From: Rhinopomastus cyanomelas
Taxonomy: Eukaryota; Chordata; Aves; Bucerotiformes; Rhinopomastidae
Length of the DNA: 64,000 nt
Direction: 5' to 3'
NCBI GenBank assembly: GCA_013400115.1
Contig: VXBP01007153.1
Location: forward strand, 493,285-557,284
Below the pieces are notes generated by a model. It was not told the DNA's origin, made no database searches, and worked only from the letters and a program-made list of their open reading frames with translations. Shown here piece by piece: positions 1 through 10,895 of the stretch (positions are counted from its first letter, which is position 1; every line of letters starts with the position of its first letter). The translations under genes were made by a program, and so were the position numbers.

Positions 1-256
1 CTGTGTCCTTTAGTGATGCTACATTGCTTCTTGTGTGATTGTGATTGACACATTTTCTTTTTCATAATCTCATTTCCAATTACACCAGCACTCCAAGAGA
101 TTTGGACTGGGGTTTTTTCCTTTCTTTTTCTCCTCATAGTGTCACTATGGGCCAAACCTGACATAACCTTGTGCGTCCATGTACACAAGCCTCGCCGTAC
201 TGGAAGAGAAGTTTGTGCTCTGATGTCCTCAATGAGGAGAGTTGTCTTCCATCACT

Positions 257-447
257 TCACAGAATCACAGAATCACAGAATGTTACAGGTTGGAAGGGAC
301 CTCGGAAGATCATCTAAGTCCAACCCCCACTGCTAGAGCAGGGTCAGCCTACAGTACTGTCTCAAGATGTCCTACTTGGGGCTCAAACCCATGACCCCAG
401 CAATTCAGAGTCCCATGCTCTACCAACTGAGCCAACCAGGTGCCCCA
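257..447 (-). mobile_element. tRNA-headed SINE with CR1-type 3' tail
   Basis: Read on the minus strand, a tRNA-like head (about 443 down to 371) is followed by a short linker and a CR1 3' end. The head has a Pol III A box (TGGCTCAGTTGG at 434-423) and B box (GGGTTTGAGCC at 390-380), and resembles tRNA-Lys most. The acceptor-stem halves can still pair in about six of seven positions with one wobble, but the anticodon stem is degenerate and the anticodon now reads CTG. The tail carries the CR1 signature (TTGGACTTAGATGATCTTCC, then a CCCTTCCAACC block) and ends in copies of an ATTCTGTG-like octamer at 280-257. This is the layout of a SINE mobilised by CR1 reverse transcriptase. It is the only copy noticed in the window. 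Confidence 0.8.
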
Positions 448-480
448 GGTGCTCCGGGTGCAACTTGTTGCAGGGAGGAA

Positions 481-2716
481 AAGAAATGGATAAATGCTGG
501 ATGAACATAAATTAGCGGGCATGACTTGAGTGCTTTTACAGCTTGGAGGCTTCTTTGCCTATAAAGCTTTTATGTGGGTCCTTAGACAGTGGTTATTTTC
601 AGTAAAAAAGACTTTTGTCAGAGCCAGCAGTTGTGCTGGGCAGTAAATATATCAGAAATTAAACTGTATACAAACTTTTTGGGCTTTGTAGGCTGAAACA
701 CTTTATTGAACTTTGAGAATAAATGTTCATATAAACTGGTCAAGGTCAGCTGCAAAGGACATATTATTTGGCTTAAAATTAGACCTGTAAAGTGTTTTTA
801 AAAGGCTCTGATTTTCAGGCCTGGTTCTCATACTGCTCATCATTAAGGTACAGTTAATTGAAAATGCTAGCAAACACAATTGCATTATTAAATGGATATA
901 CCTCTTAAGATATTTAATGTATTAAAAGACGAGGAGAGCAATTGGCAGTATTTATTTACGAGACTCTACGTGACCTCCATTCACGCTATTTATGTCATAC
1001 ACTGGCATTCCATCTGCGCACTCCCAAAGTAGATCTGCTGTAAAAAGATGACCTCTGTCGTATTCATGGGCAGAATGTAGGTGACAGTGATCAACATGCT
1101 GACATTCTGACTTTCTGATTTTTTTAATTAACCCTGGTAGAGCGTCGCAGCTGGCAAATGCTAAAGTTGTCAACGTGCAACGTTGGGATGTTGTGTTCCT
1201 GACATGTTTTCTGTAATTCAGCACTTGTAACTGTTGTTTACTTCTAAGGGAGTCCCTTACACCATGTGTGCTGCCTCAGACGTTTCTGTACAAGCACATA
1301 ATGAAACCATTTAATTTTCAAAAACCTGTTTTCTCATTAAATGGGAATTTCCTGTGTCAGAAATGTCCTCTCTAAATGTAGGATGATATTTCAAGATCAG
1401 AATACTGTTTATTTTTGTGTGCTAAGTGGATTTGGGGCTTTGCAATTCAGGTACAGTATGTAATTAGATGTTTTTCTTGTTGCTTTAAAGTTGTGTAGTT
1501 TTTTCTTCAGAGCAGAGTTTGAGCTATACACGGTCAGGAAATTGTGGCTACCCACGGAACGGTAAGGACAGACTAAAGAGTAGCTCGTTACATGGAGAGA
1601 ATTCTCCTCCACTGCGGCATGAGGGTGCTATGCAAACAAAGAAGAAGATAAAATGTTGAAAAAGCTCCAAACTGTAAGAAAGCACACTGACAGATACACA
1701 ATCAGGCTGGGCATAGCTAAGATGGGAGTTCTCGTCCACAGCATGTTTACCGCTAGTGGTATGAAAACTATTTCAGAGTGGTCTTCAAACAAAATCTGGA
1801 CATTTGAGCTTAAGAATGTCTCCTCCTTCACGAGTTTCTCATACTGCATTCCACAGGAAACTGGGACAACAGTTAAGAAGCAGGCATGTGGTTTGGCCCA
1901 TGTTACATTTCTACCACCATCACTAATCTGGTGAAGTGCAAACTGAAATGGTTACTCCAGGCTTAAAGGATGTCCTAATTAAGTGTCAGGTCTCATTAAC
2001 TCAAGCAAAGTTCCATGTAATTCACTTAATCCCCTCCTCCAACACTTGTTTAGCAGAGAAGATTAAGTTAAATGGTATTGTGTGCTTCTAGGAATATCCT
2101 CAGGTGCACTTCACAAGCTTTTGCCAAGAAAGCTAATGGAGCCAGTGAGAAGTGGAATAATACGTTGTCTTGTGTAATTTTACAGTAATTTGCTGACAGC
2201 CACAGAACCGTAGAACCATATTAAATTCCATCCCAGGCATTCTAGTACACAAACTAGAGCAAGCAGAAGCTTTCCCCACCTGCTGCTTCTCAAACTTGTC
2301 CTGACTTTTCTCATCCCTAGTTTTCATTCTAATCTGATTGTAATTGCCTGACATTTACAGTTTGTATTCTTCAGGCTTCTCACAGCTCCCTGATTAGCAC
2401 ATCTGGGTTCGCTGTCCAGACCCTAGTTATTCTGGTCATTTACTCAACCCAGCCTTCCCATCCAGCCATTCTGTGAGTTCCACCTTCCCCCACCTTTGTC
2501 CAAGTCTCAAGTTTTGTCCCATGCTAGGACTCTTCATGACAAAGGTGCAGCAGAGTCTTCGGGGCTTTATGTCTACCTTTTTACTGAGGAAATATTTCAA
2601 AGCTTTTCTGGAAGTTGTTAAGTTAGCAAAAGCTGGACGTTGTCACAATAATGCTTTCTGCAGTTGCCTGTCATGATGAGGTTACTGCATAGATACCTAC
2701 ACTTAAAAAATGAATG
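481..2716. other. Intergenic DNA, no gene recognised
   Basis: No homology, splice-framed exon or RNA gene was recognised. The one stretch worth noting is an open minus-strand frame at 1224-952, entered separately. The other open frames are short and overlap each other on both strands, as expected by chance. Confidence 0.6.
952..1224 (-). other. Unassigned open frame ending on an AATAAA
   Basis: A 90-codon open frame begins at a GTG rather than an ATG. Its only internal methionine is near the end, in the segment ADGMPVYDINS. The TAA stop at 954-952 overlaps an AATAAA hexamer (956-951 on the minus strand). The composition is protein-like (mixed charge, several Cys and His), but the family was not recognised, no convincing splice acceptor was found upstream, and the frame is short enough to be chance. 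It could be a terminal exon or a pseudogene remnant. Confidence 0.12.
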
Positions 2717-2772
2717 TTTAGATGACCTATGAGGTCTCTTCCGACCTTGGTTATACTGTGATACTGTGATAC
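2717..2772 (+). mobile_element. CR1 3' terminal fragment
   Basis: The segment has the CR1 terminal block (GATGACCTATGAGGTCTCTTCC) followed by a tandem tail of TACTGTGA units. This tail differs from the ATTCTATG tail of most copies here and matches the minus-strand copy at 22097-22332, so the two probably belong to one subfamily. It is heavily 5'-truncated. Confidence 0.8.
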
Positions 2773-3427
2773 TTTACATAGTCATGGAGCCTAGCCGTGT
2801 AAGCAACACGTGCGTGTGACTGTAAGCCAGAAGCAGAGATGCTGAGTCAGTTTTGCACAGGTCCCATTGTCTGAAACGATCATTTGTTAGGTGAATTACA
2901 ACCTACCAATGGGTTAACTCGTAATTACTTATGCTGTCATTAACTAATTATTTCAGTATGTCAATTAATGTGTTACTGTGCACTTAAGAATCAGATTTGA
3001 ACTCAAAAACAGATTAAAAAGAATATTTCCATTCTGTTTCACTTGGATTTTTTATTCACGCGAACATTCGTTCAAACAGAAGTAATTATCCGCTTAACTG
3101 CCAGATGTACACAAATGTGAAGTGATTTGTGGATCAATACAGCACACCAGAACGAATAGTGCCAAGTGAGTCCTGACCACACAGAGGAGAAGAATAACTG
3201 AGTATTTTCAGCACTGTGGGAGGTGACAAATAGCATTTCAAAGGTACTCACAGCTGACAAAATAAAAATGCAGGAATACTCCCCACTCAGTAGAATATGA
3301 AAGCAGATAGATGGATGTATGCGTTTGAATATATAGATATAAATACACATGACCTGTGTATGAATTGTAATCTAACACAGTAGCCGTACAGAGCAACATG
3401 ATTGATACAGGGCAATTTAAAAATGAT
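2773..3427. other. Non-coding DNA downstream of the forkhead gene
   Basis: Nothing coding was recognised. The stretch lies beyond the predicted 3' end of the minus-strand forkhead gene. A second AATAAA on the minus strand at 3056-3051 could serve as a distal polyadenylation signal. Confidence 0.5.
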
Positions 3428-3433
3428 TTTATT
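3428..3433 (-). promoter_or_regulatory. Candidate polyadenylation signal of the forkhead gene
   Basis: An AATAAA hexamer on the minus strand lies about 290 bases downstream of the forkhead stop codon. It is a plausible 3' end for a compact single-exon transcript. A further AATAAA at 3056-3051 is an alternative. Confidence 0.4.
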
Positions 3434-3696
3434 GGGCAGGCAGTGCTAATGGATTTACTCTTACACCAAGTTATCTATGCCACCGAATAGTAGAGCTGTT
3501 GTAAGCAGTACTCGTTGCTACCATTTCAAAGCTAATGCATGCAAGGAACAATCATCAGTAGTCACTGGTTTACACGACTAAGATCTGCTGCTGCTCTTAA
3601 ACACACACGAATGTTCAGAACTGCGCAATATACATTATTATCTTGACAGAGTCCCAAGCTGCCTGTGGAGTTACTGCACCTCAAATACTTTCTCGT

Positions 3697-3702
3697 ACTT
3701 AC
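3697..3702 (-). promoter_or_regulatory. Possible splice donor just after the forkhead stop
   Basis: On the minus strand a GTAAGT lies 17 bases beyond the TGA stop (3722-3720), preceded by CCTCT. It is a strong donor by consensus. If used it would create an intron in the 3' untranslated region close enough to the stop to escape nonsense-mediated decay. No acceptor was assigned, so it may be a chance match. Confidence 0.25.
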
Positions 3703-3719
3703 AGAGGTGTCCGAAGGCT

Positions 3720-4535
3720 TCACTCCGCTGTTGCTGTTGAGAAGAGAAGGGAATTGGGGAAGCCTTGTTGAATATTCAGGAAAATATTCTGCTGCATAAC
3801 CGAAGGAGCAGGAGATCCATAAAACCAGTCCACAGAAATGCTGTGTGGTTTGTCAGTCTGTAGTGGAGGTGAAAACTTCCCCATGATGAAATGGCTGTTT
3901 ACATTCCATTTTTGGTATTCATGCACAAACTGCAGTCTGTCCGGGTACAGCATTTTCCACAGAGGATCCAGAAAACAGTGTGTTTGGTGAAGCCAGTTTG
4001 GTGCTGAGTAGAAAGGATAGTGTCCCCATGGCATGAAATAATTGACAGCAAGGCTGTCTAGCTCCCTTTGACATCCTCGCTTTCGTGACCTTCGATGTTG
4101 CCTGAAGTCTCCGTGAACAAAGTCATTTAAGTTTGATGGGTGGATACTCCAGTAGTTTCCCTTGCCATCCTCACATCTTCCCACCTTGATGAAACAGTCA
4201 TTTAGCGAAAGGTTGTGCCTGACACTGTTCCTCCAGCCTCGACCTTTATGCCTGTAGAAAGGAAAATTTTCTTCAATATATTTGTAGATAGCAGCTAAAT
4301 TCATTTTATTTGCAGGGGAGGACAGAATTGCCTTTGCAATTAAAGCTATGTAAGACAAGGGTGGTTTTTCCAGAAACCTTGCTTCATCCACAGTCACCGA
4401 AAGACCCTTTTTGGCGTGTGTGTGAGAGCTGGCAATTCGGGGTGGAATCCTGTGAATCAGTTTTTTGTCTTCTTCTCCTAATACTGTAGAGGTGTCTAGG
4501 CTTCCTTCCTTGTTTTCAGAAAAATCTTCACTCAT
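3720..4535 (-). CDS. FOXQ2: Forkhead transcription factor, FOXQ2-like, single exon
   Basis: The frame encodes 271 residues. The forkhead DNA-binding domain spans about residues 56-152: it opens with EKPPLSYIALIAKAILSS, has recognition helix WRNSVRHNLSLNDCF (101-115), and ends in a basic wing-2 tail (QHRRSRKRG). The run FIKVGRCEDGKGNYWSIHP and the following HGDF(R) resemble the FOXQ2 class more than the FOXI, FOXD, FOXE or FOXL classes. Near the C-terminus, HSISVDWFYG (231-240) looks like the EH1-type Groucho-binding motif reported in FoxQ2 proteins. The start ATG has A at -3 and no earlier in-frame ATG was seen. The frame is intact with no intron. In zebrafish Foxq2 specifies SWS2 (blue) cones, and the gene is absent from placental mammals; a similar retinal role in a bird is inference. 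It is divergent to PPP1R3A about 8.6 kb away. Confidence 0.8.
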   Translation of the reverse strand: MSEDFSENKEGSLDTSTVLGEEDKKLIHRIPPRIASSHTHAKKGLSVTVDEARFLEKPPLSYIALIAKAILSSPANKMNLAAIYKYIEENFPFYRHKGRGWRNSVRHNLSLNDCFIKVGRCEDGKGNYWSIHPSNLNDFVHGDFRQHRRSRKRGCQRELDSLAVNYFMPWGHYPFYSAPNWLHQTHCFLDPLWKMLYPDRLQFVHEYQKWNVNSHFIMGKFSPPLQTDKPHSISVDWFYGSPAPSVMQQNIFLNIQQGFPNSLLFSTATAE

Positions 4536-4559
4536 TATAGCAGCACAAAGTCGCTCATT

Positions 4560-6600
4560 TATTTTGAGAGTCTTGTTATTTTAGTGCAAGCAGTCAGTTA
4601 AATAATTGGTCCCTTGAATACAACCAGCAGGAGAAACGCAAGTTTGACTTGCAGTGTGCTGCTCTCACATACCCAGATTCCTATTTTATACTCTGCTAAG
4701 TCAACATCCTTAACAATGAATACTGAACTACCTATATTTACAAAAGTCAAGGTGCAAGTCCTAGCTGAATGAAAAAAAAGCAAAACAATTATACTATGTT
4801 AAGTATGAAGATAAGCAGACCATGGCGTTCACCTCTCACTTCATTATGATCTGAGAAAACACCCTTCAGTGTTCCCCATTGAAACGTAATGATTAATAAA
4901 AAATTGGTGGTGGCTAGATAGAGTTGAGAAACAATTAGACCCTCCAGTGATACGCAGAACAAATTGAAACCAACATGTTGGTTCCTGTGTCCTACACTTT
5001 GTCAAACATGTCACATTTAGTACAATAAACATTTGTTTTACGCGCTAAAAGCAAGTACTGTGTGAAACGAATCTTGCTATCAAATTTTATAGCTGCAGGA
5101 TACCTATTCTTGGCAAAATTGAATTAAAGCACTACCCCCCACCCCGATTTCTCACAGTTTTTGTTCTTAACTTTCTAATCCAAATTGTGCAACTAGTGTT
5201 TGTGCTGAGTATGCATGTGACCAGTCCCGTGAACCAGGAAACCACTTGAGGGAGCAAGTACCACTCAGAGCAAATGAGCACTGTGCTCTGGGACCCTCGG
5301 AGCAGAAACTGTTGCTTGAACTCTGACATTGCCCTCAACCTCCTGTGGTCTGACATTGTTTAGGACAAGGTATTCATCCCACACGATTAGTCAAGGAAGA
5401 TAATTAGATGTTTAAATACGTTCTAAAGCAAAACAAAACATAATGGTAGAAGTTTTGAAAGAAGACATCTTATTTTGGGTCAATTTTGATGTTGAAAATT
5501 TTACTTGTAAATGAGATCCGTATTTCCAGGCACCAACAGCAGCCTTAGACATACAATCTTATGAGGCTGAAACTGGTGGTTCTGTTCAGGCTCTGGTGGA
5601 TTCTGAAAATAACCCAGGGGTGCTTCTTTCTTTTTCTGGCAAAAAGAGAGAGGGAGACAGGAACCAGGGCACCTATTGATGTGATCCTGTTCCCTCTGAG
5701 CTTGAAGCTTGCATTCTGGATTGTGTTTGCAAGCCTTTTCTCAGGCTTTCAAACCCACCCATTTCAGATGACAACTACAATGTTTTTAGATCAAGAAAAA
5801 AGGCTCATGGTGTACTGATGCAGTTTGCCTGGGTAAGGTGTCAGCTACCCAGTGTTTCGCTGTCAGAGCAGAATTGCTGCCTGCTTGCTGGCAAGTTTTA
5901 ATAGAGGATTTTTGCACCAGCCATTGTGAACGGGGTGTGCCTGGTATTGTGACAGACTTGGCTGTTCAAAAAGTCAAGTAATGTCATGATGAGCTGCTAA
6001 TTGTCTTTCCTGGGTCTGAAGTCTCAGCAAAAAACTTCTTGTGATGGCATTCATTGAACCTGCTCTGTCCTTACCAGACTTTCTTTACCTGGCACATCCC
6101 AAAGTAGCCATAATCTTTCCAGTACCCGTGGCTTTTCATAACCTTCTGCTAACTGATTTACCCAGTTTGTTCTCCTCCTCTCTTATTTGTGGCTCAACAG
6201 TTGCTTGACTGTAGCTCTGAAGCGTGTGATCTCTCACTTTATTTATTACTACTTCTATTGCTGCAACTGTAAGCAGGTCATGCCTAAAGGGGTTCCTACA
6301 ATAATAGCATCAAAAGTTTGATTTAAATTCAAAATACTGGATTCAGTATAGATTATTAGGTTATTTCTACTGAGATTTGTGTTTTTATGGAACATGTCAG
6401 TTGCAGGAGTGCAGAGCAAATGCCTCTCACTGTGATAAGGACTATATATATTCCTTCCCCCATGTCTCCAGCAAAGAAGCGCAGAATCAACCACATGTTC
6501 AGCTAATGTAGTACTGACCTTGGAAATGAAGGGTATGTTAGAGAAGGCACAAAGACTAGATTTTCAGTGCCACTGAACACACAGAATAAAGAAAGAATAA
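4560..6600. other. Upstream intergenic DNA of the forkhead gene
   Basis: No coding exon or repeat was recognised. This is where the forkhead promoter must lie, but no convincing TATA box or CpG-rich block was seen. The region is AT-rich, with only short open frames on both strands. Confidence 0.5.
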
Positions 6601-6777
6601 GCACTGGAACAGGCTGCCCAGGGGAGTCGTGGAGTCTCCTTCACTGGAGACATTTGAGACCCGCGTGGATGTGTTCCTGTGCCACTTGGTCTAGGTGATC
6701 CTGCTGCGGCAAGGGGATCGGACTAGATGATCTTTCAAGGTGCCTTCCAATCCCTAAAGGTTTTATGATTCTATGAA
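6601..6777 (+). mobile_element. CR1 retrotransposon, 5'-truncated
   Basis: The copy begins in the end of the CR1 second open reading frame (GCACTGGAACAGGCTGCCCA), continues through the 3' untranslated signature (GGACTAGATGATCTTTCAAG) and ends in a TTTATGATTCTATG tail. All these blocks recur in other copies in the window. Confidence 0.93.
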
Positions 6778-8856
6778 ACCCATCTTATTAAGGTTTTCAA
6801 ATTAGAGGGCAAATTTTCAGAAATGGAGGCTATTAAAGAGAGGCAGACTGTAGAGTTCTGGTATTTAAATGTAATAAAGGTCCAGAAGTTGAAGCACAAA
6901 AACTGATCTCAAATCCTAAGCAAGAAGAAAATGTGTCACGGAAAAAGCTCCATACTTGAATAGATGAGCAAACTTTTTGATAAATAAAGGAAGATTCTAC
7001 AGTGAATGAAAGATAGAAAAAGAGCAAAAGACATTCATTTTGAAGGGCTGAAAGCCCTGATTTCTGAGGTACAGATTTTTTAAAAATATTTTATTTCCAG
7101 ATATGCCCTCAAGGACAATATTCATGCTTCTGGATGTCTTGCTTGTTCTTTCTGGAATTAACCTTTGTTTTCCTCTGAATCTTATCTTTAAAGGTGAAAG
7201 GGTGAATATTTGTCTTTTCTCAAATCACGATTCCTTCTGAAAAATAAAAACCAAATTCCCTTTTTTAAGCTTATTCTTTGTGGAAATTGTCTTGTTATTC
7301 CCTGAAATATCAGCAAAACTATTACAGCAGAGCAAGAATCACCTTCACTGGGTCAATGCCCAATTTTATTTGAAAAGAGAAATCAGAGACAGGGAAACAC
7401 AAGCTTCACTCTTACTATATGTTTTCTAACTCAGGGAAGCAGATTCTTCCAATATCCACACATAACTTATTAAAGCAGAATTTTTGTAACCACATTTTCT
7501 GCGGTACCACTACAATTTTGGATGGTTTGAAGTCTGGGATTTCCCACTACACAGGTCAGCAAAGAAGGGTCTGACTAGTTACGTTAATTTACGTTATGAT
7601 TTGTGAGCAAATTGCATAGTATTTAAAAGATGAATGGTGAAAACAGAGTGTTTGGAAACTCTGCTACGCTCACGTAATCTGTTCTGAATTTTCACTGACT
7701 TCCTCTGTTGTTTTGTGGCCTTCTGTCATCAATTTACATTCAAGAGAGTTTTGACAGTGACTTAGCTGCAACTGTATGAATGCAGCCTGTCCCTTCACAA
7801 CAGCACTAGTTCCCTTTTCCTATTCCGCTTGGCGCTGTGAAAACAGCAAACGTTTGGGAGAGTGAGCCTGGATCACACAGCAGACCAGTCGCAGTCATAG
7901 GACAGTGTTTCATAGAAAGTATTCTGACAGTGCTTACAAATTATGATTAAAAACAGAAGACAAGGGAGGGCAGCTCTTTTCTTCATTCAGTCTTTATTAC
8001 CAACATTTAACAGCAATCGTTTGGAATTAAGAGACAATATCTTCCTCTGTGCTTTCTTCCTTAGCTCTGCACATTCTAAGAATGAACTTCTGTTTTGAAA
8101 CACTCCATGCCATGACAGTAATGGGTCTTTTTCTAAACAAAATAAGATCTTAAATCTTTTTTCTGCCTCTCATTCAGCACTTTTGATCATTCAACTGTTA
8201 GCCAAAACAGTGTTCTGCAAGGAGAGAATGTTATTGCACCTTATCCTACTAGATTTATGTAATAGTAGTTAAACTATGAAATAAATAACACCTCAGACTC
8301 AGCTGAAGACATGCAGTTTTCTAGGACACCAGGGAATACCCTGTTAGAAAACCAAGTGGAACCAGATTTTATACTGGTCATGTTTAGTCCACAATCAGTT
8401 GACACAGAAAGGTATATTCTCTTTCCTACCAGTTAAGGCCAAGAAAGATCAGCCGGCCAATTCTATTAATAGAGATGCCAAAATATAGGCTGGTGCAATT
8501 ATTTTTTAATTAGAGGTCTATTTGGCTACTGCTTCTATTTCTCTGCTGTGTGTTTAATTAAGTCCCAAGCCTGCTAGTGCTGTGATCTTCCCAGTAATGC
8601 TTACTCTGTTGTTCAGTACGAAAGCCACCGGATATAGGAGTGTCTTATTTACTAGAGTTTCTTCCTCAGACTATGAGTAGATGAGACTTCAGAAAATGGA
8701 GTGATTAGAGATCTTGTCCGTTTAAAATGTTCCAAAATGATGCGTTGCTTTGACAGTCTGCCCTGTTGAGTCCAGGTGTTACTGGGCACCGTGTTGCAAG
8801 GCGCAGGGAACAAGCATTTTTTCATTACAATTCTTTCACAGTATGAATACAATTTT
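6778..8856. other. Intergenic DNA, nothing recognised
   Basis: AT-rich sequence with no open frame over about 65 codons, no repeat family recognised and no RNA gene seen. Confidence 0.5.
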
Positions 8857-8974
8857 TCATAGAATCATAGAATCATTAGGGATTGGAAGGGACGTCGAAA
8901 GATCATCCAGTCCAATCCCCCGACACAGCAGAATCACCTAGACCAAGTCACACAGGAACACATCCAGGCAGACC
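8857..8974 (-). mobile_element. CR1 3' end, short copy
   Basis: Read on the minus strand it ends in ATTCTATGATTCTATGA. It has the CR1 blocks TTGGACTGGATGATCTTTCG and CTAGGTGATTCTGCTGTG, and is truncated after the GTGTTCCTGTGTGACTTGG block. Confidence 0.92.
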
Positions 8975-9496
8975 AGTGTCTATGCACTATTGATTAAGTA
9001 TTAGCACTGTAATGAAAAGTTTAACCCATTACAAACCACTCAGACAAGACCAAAATTAGGTGGAGAACATATGCAAACGCCTATGCTTGTGCGTGCAAGA
9101 TGAAGTTTGTGGGTAGGAAAATGCCTTCTGGGAGAGTGTGGCCTCCCTCCGTTCTCAGCTAAGCTTGTTAGTCTCCACTCCTATAACCCCTGGTATTTCT
9201 TTCTTGTGCAAAGCAGAATCTTTTCCTTCTTTCATATTGCTTATTTCTCATACAACAATTTTCTGCTTTCTATTTCAACTGACCTCATGAAGCACATGCT
9301 GCTTTTCTCACTAGATAACGGTACAACACTGAAGACTTTGTGTTTCAGTGGCAGCACTTAGGCTAAACTTCTAAATAACCCTTTCATTCTGAGCTTCCAT
9401 GTTTCTTTATAGCCAGGACAGAAGGATTTGAACTCAATGAATGGCAAGACAGTTGTAGGTGCACAGAATAATCTGGGTTAATTAAGATGTCTCATG

Positions 9497-9790
9497 ACAG
9501 AATCACAGAAAATTAGAGACTGGAAGATACTCACAAGATCATCCAGCCCAACCCCCCTGCCACAGCAGGATCACCTAGATCCAGTTGCACAGGAACATGT
9601 CCAGGTGGGTTTTAAACATCTCCTGAGAAGGAGACTCCAGTACTCCCCTTCCAGTGCTCTGTCACCCTCACAGTGAAGAAGTTCACTGTCAAGGAGTTCC
9701 TTCTCATATTAATGTGGAACTTCCTGTGTTCCAGCTTAAACCCATTGCCCCTTGTTCTATTGTTAGATGACACTGAGAAAAGCCTTGGCC
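9497..9790 (-). mobile_element. Outer CR1, 3' half, split by a nested CR1
   Basis: This minus-strand CR1 runs from the 3' tail (ATTTTCTGTGATTCTGT) up through the end of the reverse transcriptase open reading frame. It stops abruptly at the block read on the plus strand as GAAAAGCCTTGGCC. In the uninterrupted copy at 27141-27511 the same block is followed at once by the TCCTCCTGACACCC block, which here resumes at 10490. The two pieces are therefore one element split by the insertion at 9791-10489. Confidence 0.85.
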
Positions 9791-10489
9791 AGGTGGCCAA
9801 GAAGGTCAAAAGGATTCTGACTTGTATCAGGAATAGCGTGGTCAGATGGAGAAAGGGAGTTATTGTGCCCTTTGTACTCAGCCCTTTGGAGGTCTCACCT
9901 TGAGTACTGTGTTCAGTTCTGGGCCCCTCATTACAGGAAAGACATTGGGATGCTGGAATGTGTCCAGAGGAGAGCTACCAAGCTTGTGAGTTGTTTTGAG
10001 AACAAGTTGTATTAGGAGATGCTTGGAGAGCTGGGCATGTTTAGTCTGGAAAAGCAGAAGATGGAGGGGGACCTCATTGCCCTCTACAGCTACCTGAAGG
10101 GAGCTTGTAGAGAAGTAAGTGTTGGCCTCTTCTCCTTAGTAACTAATGACAAAACCAGGGTAATGGTCAGAAGTTGAGGTAGAGGAGGTTTGCACTGGAT
10201 GTTAGGAAGAAATTCTTTACAGAAAGAGTGCTGAGGCACTGGAATGGCCTTCTCAAGGAGGTGGTCACCATCCCTGGAGGAGGACCTGCTACAGTGGCAG
10301 GCATGAAGGGGGTTAGTTTGTGTATTTAGGTATTCAGGGATGTAGTGGTTTGGGTGTTTTGGGGTGTGTGGGTTTGTTGTTTGGTTTGGGGTTTTTCTGG
10401 GGTTGTTGTTGATGTATGGTTGCAGTCAGTGATGTAGGAAGTCCTTTCCAATCAGGATTATTCTGTGATTCTGTGATTCCATGATTCCG
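9791..10489 (+). mobile_element. Inner CR1 inserted into an older CR1
   Basis: This plus-strand CR1 opens in the last part of the reverse transcriptase frame. Blocks such as GTGTTCAGTTCTGGGCCCCT, GGCACTGGAATGGCC and ACCATCCCTGGAGGAGG follow in order. It ends with a TTATTCTGTGATTCTGTGATT tail just before the outer element resumes. A GT-rich tract of about 110 bases (10300-10420) sits in its 3' region and is not part of the other copies here. Frame-disrupting changes are frequent, so it is inactive. Confidence 0.8.
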
Positions 10490-10895
10490 TCCTCCTGACC
10501 CCACCCTTTCCATCTTTATAAACATTCATGAGGTCACCCCTCAGTCTCGTTTTTTTCAAAGCTCAAAACCCAGCTCCCTCAGCCTTTCCAAATCAGGAAG
10601 ATGTTCCACTCACTTTGTGGCTCTGCGCTGGACTCTCTCAAGCAGTTCTGTGTTCTTTTGGACCTGAGGGGCCCAGAACTGGACACAATATTCCAGATGC
10701 AGTCTCACCAGGGCAGAGTAGAGGGGGAGGAGGATCTCTCTTGATCTACTAACCACACCCCTTCGGATGCACCCCAGGGTGCCATTGGCCTTCTTGGTCA
10801 TCCTGCTGTCCACCAGGACCCCCAGATCCCTTTCTCCTGTACTGCTCTCCAACAAGTCAGTCCCCAACCTATAGGTTCTTGGTCATCAATTTAGT
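10490..10895 (-). mobile_element. Outer CR1, reverse transcriptase C-terminal part
   Basis: This continues the minus-strand element cut at 9790. An 85-codon open segment (10867-10610) reads as the C-terminal region of CR1 reverse transcriptase, with TGERDLGVLVDSRM, an ILGCIRR-like block (here LGCIRRGV), ILLPLYSALVR and LEYCVQFWAPQ. It fades at about 10895, where 5' truncation probably occurred. There is no intact enzyme. Confidence 0.85.

Noticed and set aside
371..443. A functional tRNA gene
   Set aside because: The A and B boxes are readable but the anticodon stem does not pair, and the head runs without a break into a CR1 tail, so it is the head of a SINE.
5176..5181. TAATCC match as a CRX/OTX photoreceptor site upstream of FOXQ2
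   Set aside because: A single six-base match in several hundred bases is expected by chance.
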